A stretch of DNA of 63,244 bases, taken from Bacillus sp. CHD6a (GTDB taxonomy: Bacteria; Bacillota; Bacilli; Bacillales; Bacillaceae_I). The stretch's first letter is position 1; each line of letters starts with the position of its first letter. The translations under genes were made by a program, and so were the position numbers. Where the stretch lies: assembly GCF_001293645.1 (NCBI RefSeq), contig NZ_LBMD01000023.1, positions 1 through 63,244 of the forward strand. Direction: 5' to 3'. Under the pieces are notes generated by a model, which had not been told where the DNA came from, made no database searches, and saw only the letters and a program-made list of their open reading frames with translations. Positions 26,301-34,900 of this stretch are shown here, piece after piece.

Positions 26301-27151
26301 CGATTATCACTGCCCTTTCTAATGTCAAAGTGATCTTTTAAGCCATCTCCCAATAAATTGCATGTTAAAACGGTTACCATGATAGCAAGACCAGGATAAA
26401 GCATTAGGGAAGGTACTGCTTGAAAGTATCCTCGTCCTTCATTCAACATTGCCCCCCATTCTGGAATAGGTGGCTGTGCTCCAAGCCCTATGTAGGATAA
26501 GGCAGAAATCATGAGTATCACCTTACCTACGTCAATCGCTGACATTGCAATGATCTCTGACAATACTTGCGGAAAAAGGTGCATGCGAATGGTTTTCCAT
26601 GTACTAGAATGAGAAATCTTAGACACGAGAATATACTCTTTTTCCTTTTCTGCCATAACCAAACTTCGCACCACTCTTGCATACATAATCCACCGGACTA
26701 AAATGATAGCGAGCACAATATTGGTCAGGTTCGGACCCAATATTCCGGCAATAGCTATCGCCAGGATAAAATCGGGAAATGCCAAAATACCATCTATCAT
26801 TCTCATAAAAACGGCATCTACTTTTCCACCTATGTAACCGGAGAGGAGGCCGATTGGAACACCTATGACAATTGCAAGAACAATTGTTAGTAATCCAAGC
26901 CCGATGGTTAACTTGGCTCCATACAAAATTCTTGATAGAACATCTCTGCCCAATTGATCTGTCCCAAGCCAATGAATGGATGAAGCTTCTTTTAGCCTAT
27001 TACCCATATCAATTTGGAAAGGATCGTAGGGAGCTATTGTACTCCCGAACAAAATAACACTAGCCAGTATGGTCGCAAGAATAGAACCGATCACTAGATT
27101 AGGATTGTCAAGAAGACTAGTACTTTTCCATTTTATCGTCATGCTTTTCAT
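26297..27151 (-). CDS. Opp/Nik-type ABC permease (C subunit)
   Basis: A 284-residue permease with an N-terminal helix followed by an OppC-type core of five helices. The EAA-like loop is near residue 180 and LSYIGLGAQPPIPEWGAMLNEG is the conserved C-subunit block. AAAGGAG is eight bases before ATG 27151, which shares its A with the upstream stop (TGATG). Confidence 0.92.
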   Translation of the reverse strand: MKSMTIKWKSTSLLDNPNLVIGSILATILASVILFGSTIAPYDPFQIDMGNRLKEASSIHWLGTDQLGRDVLSRILYGAKLTIGLGLLTIVLAIVIGVPIGLLSGYIGGKVDAVFMRMIDGILAFPDFILAIAIAGILGPNLTNIVLAIILVRWIMYARVVRSLVMAEKEKEYILVSKISHSSTWKTIRMHLFPQVLSEIIAMSAIDVGKVILMISALSYIGLGAQPPIPEWGAMLNEGRGYFQAVPSLMLYPGLAIMVTVLTCNLLGDGLKDHFDIRKGSDNR

Positions 27152-28101
27152 CAATTTATCTCCTTTCCGTGCCTAATCTGTGGATCTATAATTAAATAGA
27201 GCAAATCAACAACTAAATTGGTCATGACCACCAAGAGACCTACCACGATAATGTATCCTTGTATTAGTGGATAATCCCGTTGCATCACTGCTTGAACAAT
27301 CATTTCTCCCATACCTGGCCAGGAGAATAGTATCTCAATTACCGTGATCCCTCCGAGAAGACTGCCGATACTTAACCCAAACATAGTGACTAGCGGAACA
27401 AGACTACCTCTTAATGCATGAACCAAAAGGCTTCTCCCCTTACCCAATCCCCGAGCATAAGCTGACTCGATATATGCACTTTGCAAGGTAGAGATGAGTC
27501 TTTCCCTCAATAATTTTATATATAAAGGCGCCATGGCAATCCCCAGGGTAATGGAAGGCAGAATAAAGTGGGCAAAAGTTCCCTTTCCCATAACAGGCAA
27601 CAGGTTCCACTTTAATGAAAAGAAGTAGATGAGCAGTAAACCAAGCCAAAAGCTAGGGATAGATGCACCGAGTATGGCAAACCACCTGCTAATATAATCA
27701 GGCCACCTTCCTTCATATACCGCCCCTAGCACACCAAGTGGCACAGCAATTACAAATAGGGCGATCAAGCCTCCAATGGACAAAGCGAAAGTTGCGGGGA
27801 GTTTATCTAGAATAATATCCAATACTGGCCGTTTGGATAGTATAGATTCTCCTAAATCTAATTGCGCTACGCCCTTTAACCATTGAACATATTGGATGAC
27901 AATCGGTTTATCAAATCCATATTCCTTCATGACCCTTTCCTTATCCTCTGTGGTGGATATAACATCATCCACTTTCAATAATGCCCTTACCGGGTCCCCC
28001 GGGGTTATTTTCATCAGGACAAATGTTGCGAAGGAAAGAATCATAATCATAATTATTAATTGAAGCAGCCTTGAGCCGATAATAGAAACAGCCTGTCGCA
28101 C
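27151..28101 (-). CDS. Opp/Nik-type ABC permease (B subunit)
   Basis: A 316-residue permease of the DppB/OppB/NikB family: first helix, LDLGESI and periplasmic loop, then RFAILGASIPSFWLG, the EAA loop around YARGLGKGRS and FSWPGMGEM at the end. It forms the membrane channel with the C subunit. It lies 64 bases after the binding-protein gene. Confidence 0.92.
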   Translation of the reverse strand: MRQAVSIIGSRLLQLIIMIMILSFATFVLMKITPGDPVRALLKVDDVISTTEDKERVMKEYGFDKPIVIQYVQWLKGVAQLDLGESILSKRPVLDIILDKLPATFALSIGGLIALFVIAVPLGVLGAVYEGRWPDYISRWFAILGASIPSFWLGLLLIYFFSLKWNLLPVMGKGTFAHFILPSITLGIAMAPLYIKLLRERLISTLQSAYIESAYARGLGKGRSLLVHALRGSLVPLVTMFGLSIGSLLGGITVIEILFSWPGMGEMIVQAVMQRDYPLIQGYIIVVGLLVVMTNLVVDLLYLIIDPQIRHGKEIN

Positions 28102-28165
28102 TTTTCCACCTACCTTTATGCATGAAGAAAAGTGAAAGCATCTAGGATACTTTCACTTCATCATT

Positions 28166-29695
28166 TTATTTTACATCCATCTTATTTGTTATAAGGTAAT
28201 ATTCCTCTGATCCTGGCTCCCAATCTTTGACTCTATCATTTACCCCTACGATAATGTGCGGGTGCAAGATGAAGGAATGAGGAACCTCCTTCTTAATGAT
28301 ACTCACAGCTTCTTTCTGCAGTTCTGTTCTCTTTTCTGGATCTGCTGTAGTGTTTAGTTGCTGAGTTAGTTTGTTTAATTCTGGAATATTAATTTGACCA
28401 GGGTTTAACGCTCCCTCTGGCAGATAAGCTACATTGAGGAAATAACTTCCATCCCCACGAGGAGCTGTCAGGTTAGAATATGTTACCATATCCCATTCAT
28501 CCTGTTGCTCCCACAAATAACTATCAATGTTTTCAATGGTGACAATTTCTATATTAACCCCGACAGATGCAGCTTCCCCTTGAAGGTATTGAGCAAGCAA
28601 AGGTAGCTCAGGTCTTCCTGGATACGTCGCTAGTTTCAGAGTAAGCAACTTTCCGTCTTTTTCCATCTTTCCGTCCGCGTTCTTTTGATAGCCTGCCTCT
28701 TTCAATAGCTCTTCTGCCTTCTCAGGGTCATAACTGCTTGGTTCCGTTTCAGCCGCAAATGCAAAGCTAGGATTAAATGGGCCAGCCGCCTCTGTTGCGT
28801 GACCATTCATAATTTCTTCTACTGCCACTGGACGGTTTACTAATAGGTCCAATGCTTTTCTCACATTTACATCCTGCAATGCAGGGTTTGCATTATTATA
28901 GAGTAGAAAATGGACACGAAGGCTTGGTACCGACTCCACCCTTAATTTATCGTTGCTTTCAATTGGTTCCAACGACTCGGGCGGAAGATGATAGGCAATA
29001 TCTGCTTCACCAGATTGTAGCGCGAGCGCCCTAACGTTCCCATCTGAATTAAATTTGATTTTCACTTGCTCCAGTTTTGCTGCTCCATCCCAATAATCCT
29101 CATACCTCTCTAAGTTCACTTCCGTTTCTGAAATGAAACTTGCGACCTTAAATGGTCCAGTCGCTATCGGCTGCTCCCCAATGTTCTCAGCATCCGCTTT
29201 AATGATGGAGGTATTTGTATGTACTAACTCTGAAAGAAAGGCCGGATATTCCTCTGTGTTAACGAATGTTATCTCCTGACCCTCCGCTTCCATAGACTCA
29301 ATTTTCAAACTAGAAGAAATGGCTTCATTTGTTTCCAGCACTCGTTCAAAGGAAGCTTTCACCGCTTCTCCATCTACTGGTGATCCATCATGGAAGGTGA
29401 CATCCTCCCTAATTTTGAATGTCCAGGTTTTCTCATCTTTTTTCTCCCATGTTTCTGCCAACCAAGGTTGAATTTCCAGGTTCTTGTCAATTCTCACCAA
29501 TGTTTCTGCCACTCCAGCACGGACTCCCATCCAATCCTGATGCGGATCCATTGTTTCGGAAGCAAAACTGAATAGCATCGTTACAGACTTTTCATCGGAT
29601 TCTTTTGATGTTGTCTTTTCATTTGCATTACTGCAACCTGTCATGATAAATAAAACGATAAAAATGGAATATACCAATGACTTTTTTAAATTCAT
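28166..29695 (-). CDS. Extracellular solute-binding lipoprotein (family 5)
   Basis: A 509-residue SBP_bac_5 lipoprotein with lipobox IMTGC and lipidated Cys21. It binds the substrate outside and delivers it to the BCDF transporter encoded downstream. The family takes up peptides, nickel or metal-chelate complexes. VPSLRVHFLLYNN and the spacing remind me of nickel/metallophore-type proteins, but this is weak. AAAGGAG precedes ATG 29695; the frame open back to 29842 is upstream debris of a decayed transporter gene. First gene of the importer-MATE operon. Confidence 0.9.
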   Translation of the reverse strand: MNLKKSLVYSIFIVLFIMTGCSNANEKTTSKESDEKSVTMLFSFASETMDPHQDWMGVRAGVAETLVRIDKNLEIQPWLAETWEKKDEKTWTFKIREDVTFHDGSPVDGEAVKASFERVLETNEAISSSLKIESMEAEGQEITFVNTEEYPAFLSELVHTNTSIIKADAENIGEQPIATGPFKVASFISETEVNLERYEDYWDGAAKLEQVKIKFNSDGNVRALALQSGEADIAYHLPPESLEPIESNDKLRVESVPSLRVHFLLYNNANPALQDVNVRKALDLLVNRPVAVEEIMNGHATEAAGPFNPSFAFAAETEPSSYDPEKAEELLKEAGYQKNADGKMEKDGKLLTLKLATYPGRPELPLLAQYLQGEAASVGVNIEIVTIENIDSYLWEQQDEWDMVTYSNLTAPRGDGSYFLNVAYLPEGALNPGQINIPELNKLTQQLNTTADPEKRTELQKEAVSIIKKEVPHSFILHPHIIVGVNDRVKDWEPGSEEYYLITNKMDVK

Positions 29696-29709
29696 ATTTT
29701 TTTCTCCTT

Positions 29710-29988
29710 TTACCTTTTCAGCCTTAGCAAGACTCGGTTTGATTTTAGTTTCAGGCATTTTCTTTCTGGAAACGCTGTGGATGAGGCAATAATTAATGCA
29801 CCGCCAACCAGTGAGAGAACACTTAATATCTCTCCCCAACAAACAAATACTATTTCAAACATTGGAATGGTTTTACTCGCAGCTTTTACAAAAGCATTCT
29901 TGTTGCTAAGTGTTAAAATGCTGACGCATGGCAAACAGAATCCCTTTGTTCCATACTCCCCTCCAAAAAAAGGCCTTACAAAAAACAA
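29710..29988 (-). pseudogene. Remnant of an EamA/DMT-family transporter
   Basis: A frame of about 90 codons with no proper start or ribosome binding site. Its middle part (FVKAASKTIPMFEIVFVCWGE, then LSVLSLVGGALIIASS) reads like the last two helices of an EamA drug/metabolite transporter. The earlier helices are missing. I call it a decayed gene end lying in the upstream region of the importer operon. The rest of 29696-30186 holds only the HAD terminator and AT-rich DNA. Confidence 0.45.
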
Positions 29989-30137
29989 TAGAATAGAATG
30001 ATTACGATTTGAAGACTGAACGGATACAACCTACTCTAAGATCTACCCCCCGCAAAGCGTAACAATTACTATTTGCAGACTTCACTATACACCTCCCGTT
30101 TTAAACCGTCAATAACAAATTTAATTTTTGCCTAATA

Positions 30138-30173
30138 AAAACCTTGAAAGAATGAACATTCTCACAAGGTTTT
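30138..30173 (-). terminator. Terminator of the HAD gene
   Basis: Minus-strand hairpin with AAAACCTTG / CAAGGTTTT arms, an inner GAATG/CATTC stem and a TTTTTATT tail, 14 bases after the HAD stop. Confidence 0.85.
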
Positions 30174-30186
30174 AATAGGATTTTAA

Positions 30187-30804
30187 CTAAAACATCGTTT
30201 GGAGATCTCGGAGTGAATAAATAATATAATCATATTCTTCCACTTCTCCAAATCCATAACTAGCGTAAACAAAAGGAATACCCGCTACCCTTGATGCTTC
30301 TTTATCTCCGAGTGTATCCCCCACATAAACAGGACTCTTAAGTTGATTGCGCTCCATGATTAATTTTATATTTTCACCTTTTGAGAGTCCTGTTCTTCCT
30401 GGATTTTCATAATCAATAAAATATGTCTCCAATTGATGATATTTATAAAAAGCTTCTATGTATCCATCTTGGCAGTTACTCACAATAAAAAGTTTGTACT
30501 TTTGAGATAAGCTCTCTAACACTTCTTCTAATTGTTCGTAGAGCTGACCTCCTTTTTGCTCTAGAAGCACTCTCTCCGCTTCGCAACATTTGTTCGACAA
30601 TTGAGCACGATACTTTTCTTCCATATCTGGAAAGAGAATCTTTTCTATTTCATGCATTTGCAAACCCATGGTTGCTTTGAAATCATCACCTGTTAACTCT
30701 TTTTCGATCTTATCATCATTTTTCAGAATCTCATTCCAAGCTACCAGGACCGTTTCCCGCGAATCCCATAACGTACCGTCTAAATCAAAAATAATGCTGT
30801 CCAT
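30187..30804 (-). CDS. HAD-superfamily hydrolase
   Basis: A 205-residue HAD phosphatase: motif I FDLDGTLWDSR at 5-15, motif II IVSNCQDG near 109, Lys in the GLSKGENIK region, and motif IV YVGDTLGDKEA near 160. Substrate unknown. AGGAGGG precedes the ATG; single gene with terminator. Confidence 0.88.
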   Translation of the reverse strand: MDSIIFDLDGTLWDSRETVLVAWNEILKNDDKIEKELTGDDFKATMGLQMHEIEKILFPDMEEKYRAQLSNKCCEAERVLLEQKGGQLYEQLEEVLESLSQKYKLFIVSNCQDGYIEAFYKYHQLETYFIDYENPGRTGLSKGENIKLIMERNQLKSPVYVGDTLGDKEASRVAGIPFVYASYGFGEVEEYDYIIYSLRDLQTMF

Positions 30805-30924
30805 TTGTTACCCTCCTTTTTTTCTTATTACTATTTTTCTATTGTATCGTATTTTTACATTTTTCTGCGAATAACAGTAACCTTCTTCCAATTTTATCGT
30901 CTGTATAGAAAAGGTGGTTATTAA

Positions 30925-31416
30925 ATGAAACACATTTACATTATATGGTTGCCAATTTTATTCTTCATTTCTGCTTGCAGTTACGATGAAAATGTTAGTT
31001 CTCCAGTCATGCCTGGTGATTTTGAATTCAGCCTTATATACGGTACCTATGGCAAACAAAAAGTGGATACTTTTAATGATATGATAATTAAAGATCTTGT
31101 GATAGACGGCACCATAGAAGCTGAGATACCTTTAACAGTCGAAGAGAAAGAGCTCATTTATAATGAAATGTTAAAAATAAACATAATGGGGGATTTGGAT
31201 ATTGGTAGGGAGCTTCAGTGTGCAATAGAACCTCCTTCATTCACGTCTTGGCACATCCAAATGAACGGGGAGACGAAGGAGTTTTCATATACTAATTTTT
31301 GTGAGTATGATGGAGACGCTAAAAATCTGATGAACCTCGAGAACTACATACATAAATTAGTTGCATCCAAGGAGAAGTATCTGGAGCTACCTGATTTAAA
31401 TGGCGGATATGAATAA
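30925..31416 (+). CDS. Hypothetical lipoprotein
   Basis: A 163-residue lipoprotein with lipobox ISAC, lipidated Cys18. The mature domain has no family I recognise; it contains two more cysteines (in LQCAIEPP and NFCEYDG) that could form a disulphide outside the cell. AAAGGTGG precedes the ATG. It may share a transcript with the SunI-like gene 60 bases downstream. Confidence 0.75.
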   Translation: MKHIYIIWLPILFFISACSYDENVSSPVMPGDFEFSLIYGTYGKQKVDTFNDMIIKDLVIDGTIEAEIPLTVEEKELIYNEMLKINIMGDLDIGRELQCAIEPPSFTSWHIQMNGETKEFSYTNFCEYDGDAKNLMNLENYIHKLVASKEKYLELPDLNGGYE

Positions 31417-31475
31417 AAATAAAACTTCCCTCCTTGTCTTCCGTATTAATTACTAGATAGATTGGAGTGATAGGT

Positions 31476-31739
31476 ATGGAAGTTAAGATTACCAAAAGTG
31501 GGGAAGATCTAATCATTAAATGGCAGTTTAGTACTATTAATGTTCCTCTCTCTTCTATTATATTGGTCGAAAATGATCCCACATACAGCGGGACTGATAA
31601 ACATGCTCTTCGTGTCGGGTTTCCATCAGGTCATACTGACAGAGTAGTGATACATACGAAATCGGATACCTACTTAATTTTCACAAGTAACGGTGGTTTA
31701 AGAGACAAAATTCGGTCTTATATTTCATCAAAAGCTTAG
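31476..31739 (+). CDS. SunI/YnzG-like family protein
   Basis: An 87-residue beta-rich protein: DLIIKWQFSTINVPLSSIILVENDPTY, then ALRVGFPSGHTDRVVIHTKSDTYLIFTSN. This pattern matches the SunI/YnzG family, a PH-like fold whose founding member gives immunity to the bacteriocin sublancin. Here no bacteriocin gene is nearby, and unlike SunI I see no membrane helix, so immunity is not implied. ATG 31476 has GGAGTGAT upstream; the GTG at 31467 lies within that site. Confidence 0.75.
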   Translation: MEVKITKSGEDLIIKWQFSTINVPLSSIILVENDPTYSGTDKHALRVGFPSGHTDRVVIHTKSDTYLIFTSNGGLRDKIRSYISSKA

Positions 31740-31762
31740 GGTCCTTGTCATCCTAAGCTTTT
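31730..31762. terminator. Bidirectional terminator
   Basis: An 11-bp perfect stem, AAAAGCTTAGG with CCTAAGCTTTT, lies between the convergent SunI-like and radical SAM genes, with A and T tracts on the outer sides. Confidence 0.85.
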
Positions 31763-31770
31763 GAATTCCA

Positions 31771-32598
31771 CTATACTTTAGGCGGAAAGAACCCCTCCGG
31801 ACTTCGGATGACTTGTTCTTCAGGAAATACTGTTCGCATTACCTCGAAAACCTCCTGTTGCACATTTCCTTCCACCCACTTCGCCTTTTCTCCCGTTTCA
31901 TATTTCTCATATACACCTAAACGAGCGGTTCGCTTGCCTCCACTTCCGTCCCCCGTAAAATCATCCACACATATCCTGTTTACTATCCCTATTAGTTTTA
32001 AAGGGAATTCTTCCGAAAATGGCAAGGCCGGTGCAATAGCCACTTGGACTGGTATACCTTCTTTATGCAATGTTTTTAATGCTTTAAGTCTTGCAGGTAT
32101 TGGCGGAGCTGCCGGTGAGAACCTTTTACGTACCTCTTCTCGATCGGTTTCTATTGTAATGCTTACCATCACGCGGTCTCCCAATCTCTTTAGGAGGTCG
32201 ATGTCTCTTGTCACCAATGGGCTTCTTGTTTGAACAAAAAGAAAGTCAGGTGGTTCTTCTGTCATTTTTTCTAAAAGGGTCCGGGTAACCTTTTCCTTTT
32301 GTTCCACCGGTTGATAAGGATCCGTACTAGATGACATAAAAATGCTGATGGGCTGCTCTTTTTTCCTTAAAAGCCGCATTTCTTTGGCGAGCTTTTCTTT
32401 CACATCCTTTTTCACATCCACCCATGTGCCCCATTCTTGTTTGCGGAACAAACCAACCGGGCTTTGTCTCACATAACAATAGGAACAACCGAAGGCACAA
32501 CCGATATAGGGGTTAAGTGTGTGGGTATAGCCTTTCAGAAAGCCGCTCGCTTTGGTCAAAAGTTTTTGTGGGGTCTTCTCCGTTACTTCCACTCTCAT
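31771..32598 (-). CDS. SPL-family radical SAM protein
   Basis: A 275-residue radical SAM enzyme. The cluster motif is CAFGCSYCY with Cys34, Cys38 and Cys41, followed by a partial barrel with MSSSTDPYQPVE and SITIETDREEVRKRFSP. It belongs to the spore photoproduct lyase-like group (Rv2578c type), not to SplB itself. Substrate unknown. ATG 32598 has AGGGAG upstream. Its neighbours yqjX-yqjW are DNA-damage genes, which makes a nucleic-acid role thinkable but unproven. Confidence 0.88.
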   Translation of the reverse strand: MRVEVTEKTPQKLLTKASGFLKGYTHTLNPYIGCAFGCSYCYVRQSPVGLFRKQEWGTWVDVKKDVKEKLAKEMRLLRKKEQPISIFMSSSTDPYQPVEQKEKVTRTLLEKMTEEPPDFLFVQTRSPLVTRDIDLLKRLGDRVMVSITIETDREEVRKRFSPAAPPIPARLKALKTLHKEGIPVQVAIAPALPFSEEFPLKLIGIVNRICVDDFTGDGSGGKRTARLGVYEKYETGEKAKWVEGNVQQEVFEVMRTVFPEEQVIRSPEGFFPPKV

Positions 32599-32699
32599 CC
32601 TGTTTCTCCCTACTTCCATAATATCAATATTTTTCTCTTGTTGTTTCCATCATTTTCTTTATACTTAAAAGTATTACAATACAAAAGGGGTAGATACAT

Positions 32700-32939
32700 A
32701 TGGTACTAACAGTTTTAAAACCTATTTTTGCCGAGTCTGCAAGCAATCTAGTGAATACAATCAGTTCTTATTCTGGAACGGTTTTATTTAAAAAGGAGCA
32801 TTGGGTAGTGGATGCAAAAAGCTTGCTTGGTGTTTTGGCGCTTGCCCTTCAGCCAGGACAGGAAGTGGAAGTTACTTCTGATGAAGGCGAAGAAGTATTT
32901 GAGGCGATTTTGGCTCTTGGGTATTTTGAAAAGAAATAA
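32700..32939 (+). CDS. HPr-like protein lacking the phospho-histidine
   Basis: A 79-residue protein with the HPr fold. The active-site loop that in HPr reads GIHARPA is PIFAESA here, so His15 is replaced by Phe10 and it cannot accept phosphate from EI. The regulatory serine region is kept as KSLLGV with Ser41, matching HPr Ser46, the HPr kinase target. This is the Crh logic: a signalling-only HPr. AAAGGGG precedes the ATG; terminator at 32948-32980. I infer a role in carbon-status signalling; a purely structural HPr-fold role is also possible. Confidence 0.85.
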   Translation: MVLTVLKPIFAESASNLVNTISSYSGTVLFKKEHWVVDAKSLLGVLALALQPGQEVEVTSDEGEEVFEAILALGYFEKK

Positions 32940-32947
32940 TAATGGAG

Positions 32948-32980
32948 CATCCTTCCTCATTTAGTGGGAAGGATGTTTTT
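32948..32980 (+). terminator. Terminator of the HPr-like gene
   Basis: A 9-bp stem CATCCTTCC with GGAAGGATG and a T5 run, directly after the gene. Confidence 0.88.
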
Positions 32981-33027
32981 GTTTGGCTATTTTCTAAAAA
33001 TAATGTTGTTTGCTATAAAATTTGACC

Positions 33028-33140
33028 GTTCCTTTTCGCAGCAGCCACTTGCTTTCCGCGCCTCCCTCACAACGCTTCAGGGGTCTCAAGTCTACCGCTA
33101 ACCTTCCGCAGGAGTCGAGTGCCTTCCGCTCCAATTCACT
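33028..33140 (-). repeat. Bacillaceae GC-rich intergenic repeat
   Basis: The stretch reads CTTGCTTTCCGCG ... CCGCAGGAGTCGAGTGCC ... TTCCGCTCC. This is the widespread Bacillaceae intergenic element also present at 43058-43180 in the opposite orientation. It stands out by GC content against the AT-rich surroundings and has no ORF. Its function is unknown to me. Confidence 0.7.
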
Positions 33141-33194
33141 TATCTGTATAAAGCTTCTTGAAAGCAACAAAATTTGTTAAAACAGCCTGTTTTA

Positions 33195-33518
33195 TCAGGA
33201 AATATCCAAAATGTCATCTACACATAAACAGCCAGCTTCGCCGAATTTATCCACCACATGCAAGCGCCTCTGGTAGGCATCGAGATGGTGCACCGCTCCT
33301 ACAAACAGATGGTATCTTCTTTTTTCATAATAGGTAATGGTTACTTCTTTACCCGTTTCCATCGCTTCGCAAAACAGCTCGTTCATTTCTTCGAGCCGCT
33401 GTTCATCAATTTCCGGCTTGGTTTGGTATAAATCTTCTTTGGTCCAATCACGCAGCATTTTGACATGCTCCGGCAGCATCATGGACGTCCATTTAATGGT
33501 TCCGCGATCTCGTATCAT
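33195..33518 (-). CDS. yqjX: YolD-like protein YqjX
   Basis: A 107-residue YolD-like protein: the N-terminal RDRGTIKWTSMMLPEHV block is the family hallmark, followed by a VTITYYEKRRYHLFVGAV strand region. YolD proteins accompany the error-prone Y-family polymerase UvrX/YqjW. The gene lies 42 bases downstream of yqjW in the same order as in B. subtilis and should be induced with it by DNA damage. Confidence 0.88.
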   Translation of the reverse strand: MIRDRGTIKWTSMMLPEHVKMLRDWTKEDLYQTKPEIDEQRLEEMNELFCEAMETGKEVTITYYEKRRYHLFVGAVHHLDAYQRRLHVVDKFGEAGCLCVDDILDIS

Positions 33519-33560
33519 CCTTAAACATCCTTTCTTACGTTTCTAGCTATAGCAAATTCT

Positions 33561-34817
33561 CTACGCCTTATGCCCACCAACCAGCCTGCTTCGGTGCACC
33601 GCAGTTCCGGCATTTGTATAGGATACAGCCCGCAATAGCGCATTGGTTCCGTATTTTCCGCGGATGGTGTCCATTACATAGCCCAGTTCTCGTTTTTTCG
33701 GCTGTTCGAGTTCAAACAGGCTCAGTTGCATTTCGCTGTCCTCCACAATATTGGAGAGCGAAACGGCAATTTTCCGAACGGTTTTTGGTTCATAGTTTTC
33801 CTCAAATAGTTCGAGGCAGGTACGATATAAGTCCATGGTGATGTTGCTTGCTCGTTCCATCGTTCGGGAGCGGTAGAACCCTCCGCCAAGTTCATCGCGG
33901 CTGTAGCCGATTCCAAGACTGATAGTACGTCCGGCTTTTCGGTGATGCCGTGTTCTTCTGGCGACTTCCTCACAGATTTCCAAGATGACCTGTTTCACTT
34001 CTTTTGGGTCTGTATAGTCGCGCATTAAAATTTGGCTTTTTCCAAAGCTGATCTGTCCTTGAATAATGGGGGCGCCAAGCTCTGATAAATCAATCCCCCA
34101 GGCGTGATGGTACAACTGATTTCCCATCACACCGAATTTTTTCTCCAATAGCTCGAGGGGGTAATTCGCGAGCTGTCCAACATTGAAAATTCCCATTCGG
34201 TTTAATGTTTTTTGTACTCTGGATCCAATTCCCCACATTTCACTTAAGGGGGAAAGCGGCCAGAGTTTTGTTTTTACATCGTCATAGGTCCACTCAGCTA
34301 TGCCCTTCTTTTTTGCTTCAAGATCCAAGCATAGTTTGGACATGAGCATATTTGGACCAATTCCGATGGCGCATGGGAGCTGAAATTCCCGCTCCATGTC
34401 CTCTTTGATTTTTTCAGCAATCGTGGTTGCATCTCCCCAAAGTGCCTCTACCCCGTCGACTTGCAAGAAGCTTTCATCGACACTATAGGTGTGGATGGCG
34501 TCCTTTGGGACATATCGATTGAAAAGTCGGGTGATTTCTGTGGAAATGCGCAGATAGGTTGCCATCTTGGGGTTTACAATGTGAATGCGTTTGTCATTCG
34601 GAATTTCAAACCGACGTGAGCCCGTCTTAATTCCAAATTCCTTTTTCAGCATGGGAGAAGCTGCAAGTACAACGCTCCCCTGCCGCTCCGTATCCCCAAC
34701 TACCGCCAAATAGCAGGTGAGCGGGTCAAGACCCATCATTACTGCAGAGCAGCTGGCATAAAAGCTTTTCATATCTACACATAAAATCTTGTTGTTTGGC
34801 ATCTTGCTGTAATCCAT
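33561..34817 (-). CDS. yqjW: Y-family DNA polymerase YqjW/UvrX type
   Basis: A 418-residue translesion polymerase (PolY2). The palm acidic motifs are ILCVDMKSFYASC and YSVDESFLQVDG; LSEMWGIGSRVQKTLNRMGI is the thumb HhH region, and the end carries a QLSLFE-type beta-clamp binding sequence. I choose ATG 34817, eight bases after GAAGG, matching the B. subtilis protein length. Two near-consensus LexA boxes lie upstream at 34846-34859 and 34887-34900. Confidence 0.93.
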   Translation of the reverse strand: MDYSKMPNNKILCVDMKSFYASCSAVMMGLDPLTCYLAVVGDTERQGSVVLAASPMLKKEFGIKTGSRRFEIPNDKRIHIVNPKMATYLRISTEITRLFNRYVPKDAIHTYSVDESFLQVDGVEALWGDATTIAEKIKEDMEREFQLPCAIGIGPNMLMSKLCLDLEAKKKGIAEWTYDDVKTKLWPLSPLSEMWGIGSRVQKTLNRMGIFNVGQLANYPLELLEKKFGVMGNQLYHHAWGIDLSELGAPIIQGQISFGKSQILMRDYTDPKEVKQVILEICEEVARRTRHHRKAGRTISLGIGYSRDELGGGFYRSRTMERASNITMDLYRTCLELFEENYEPKTVRKIAVSLSNIVEDSEMQLSLFELEQPKKRELGYVMDTIRGKYGTNALLRAVSYTNAGTAVHRSRLVGGHKA

Positions 34818-34845
34818 GTCCACGACCTTCACACCTCACTAAAAC

Positions 34846-34900
34846 AGAAAGTATGTTCGCATTAGTAGTATATACCCAATAATAAGCGAATATACGTTCG
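34846..34900 (-). promoter_or_regulatory. Two probable LexA boxes upstream of yqjW-yqjX
   Basis: On the minus strand CGAACGTATATTCG (34900-34887) and CGAACATACTTTCT (34859-34846) each match the Bacillus LexA consensus GAAC-N4-GTTC with one mismatch. They lie 29 and 70 bases upstream of the yqjW start. B. subtilis yqjW is known to be LexA-controlled. Confidence 0.7.

Noticed and set aside
29696-29842. N-terminal extension of the binding protein to 29842
   Set aside because: The lipoprotein signal begins at 29695 with its own AAAGGAG; the extension would bury the signal peptide.
33028-33140. Insertion sequence remnant
   Set aside because: No transposase-like frame or target duplication; the sequence is the common Bacillaceae intergenic repeat.
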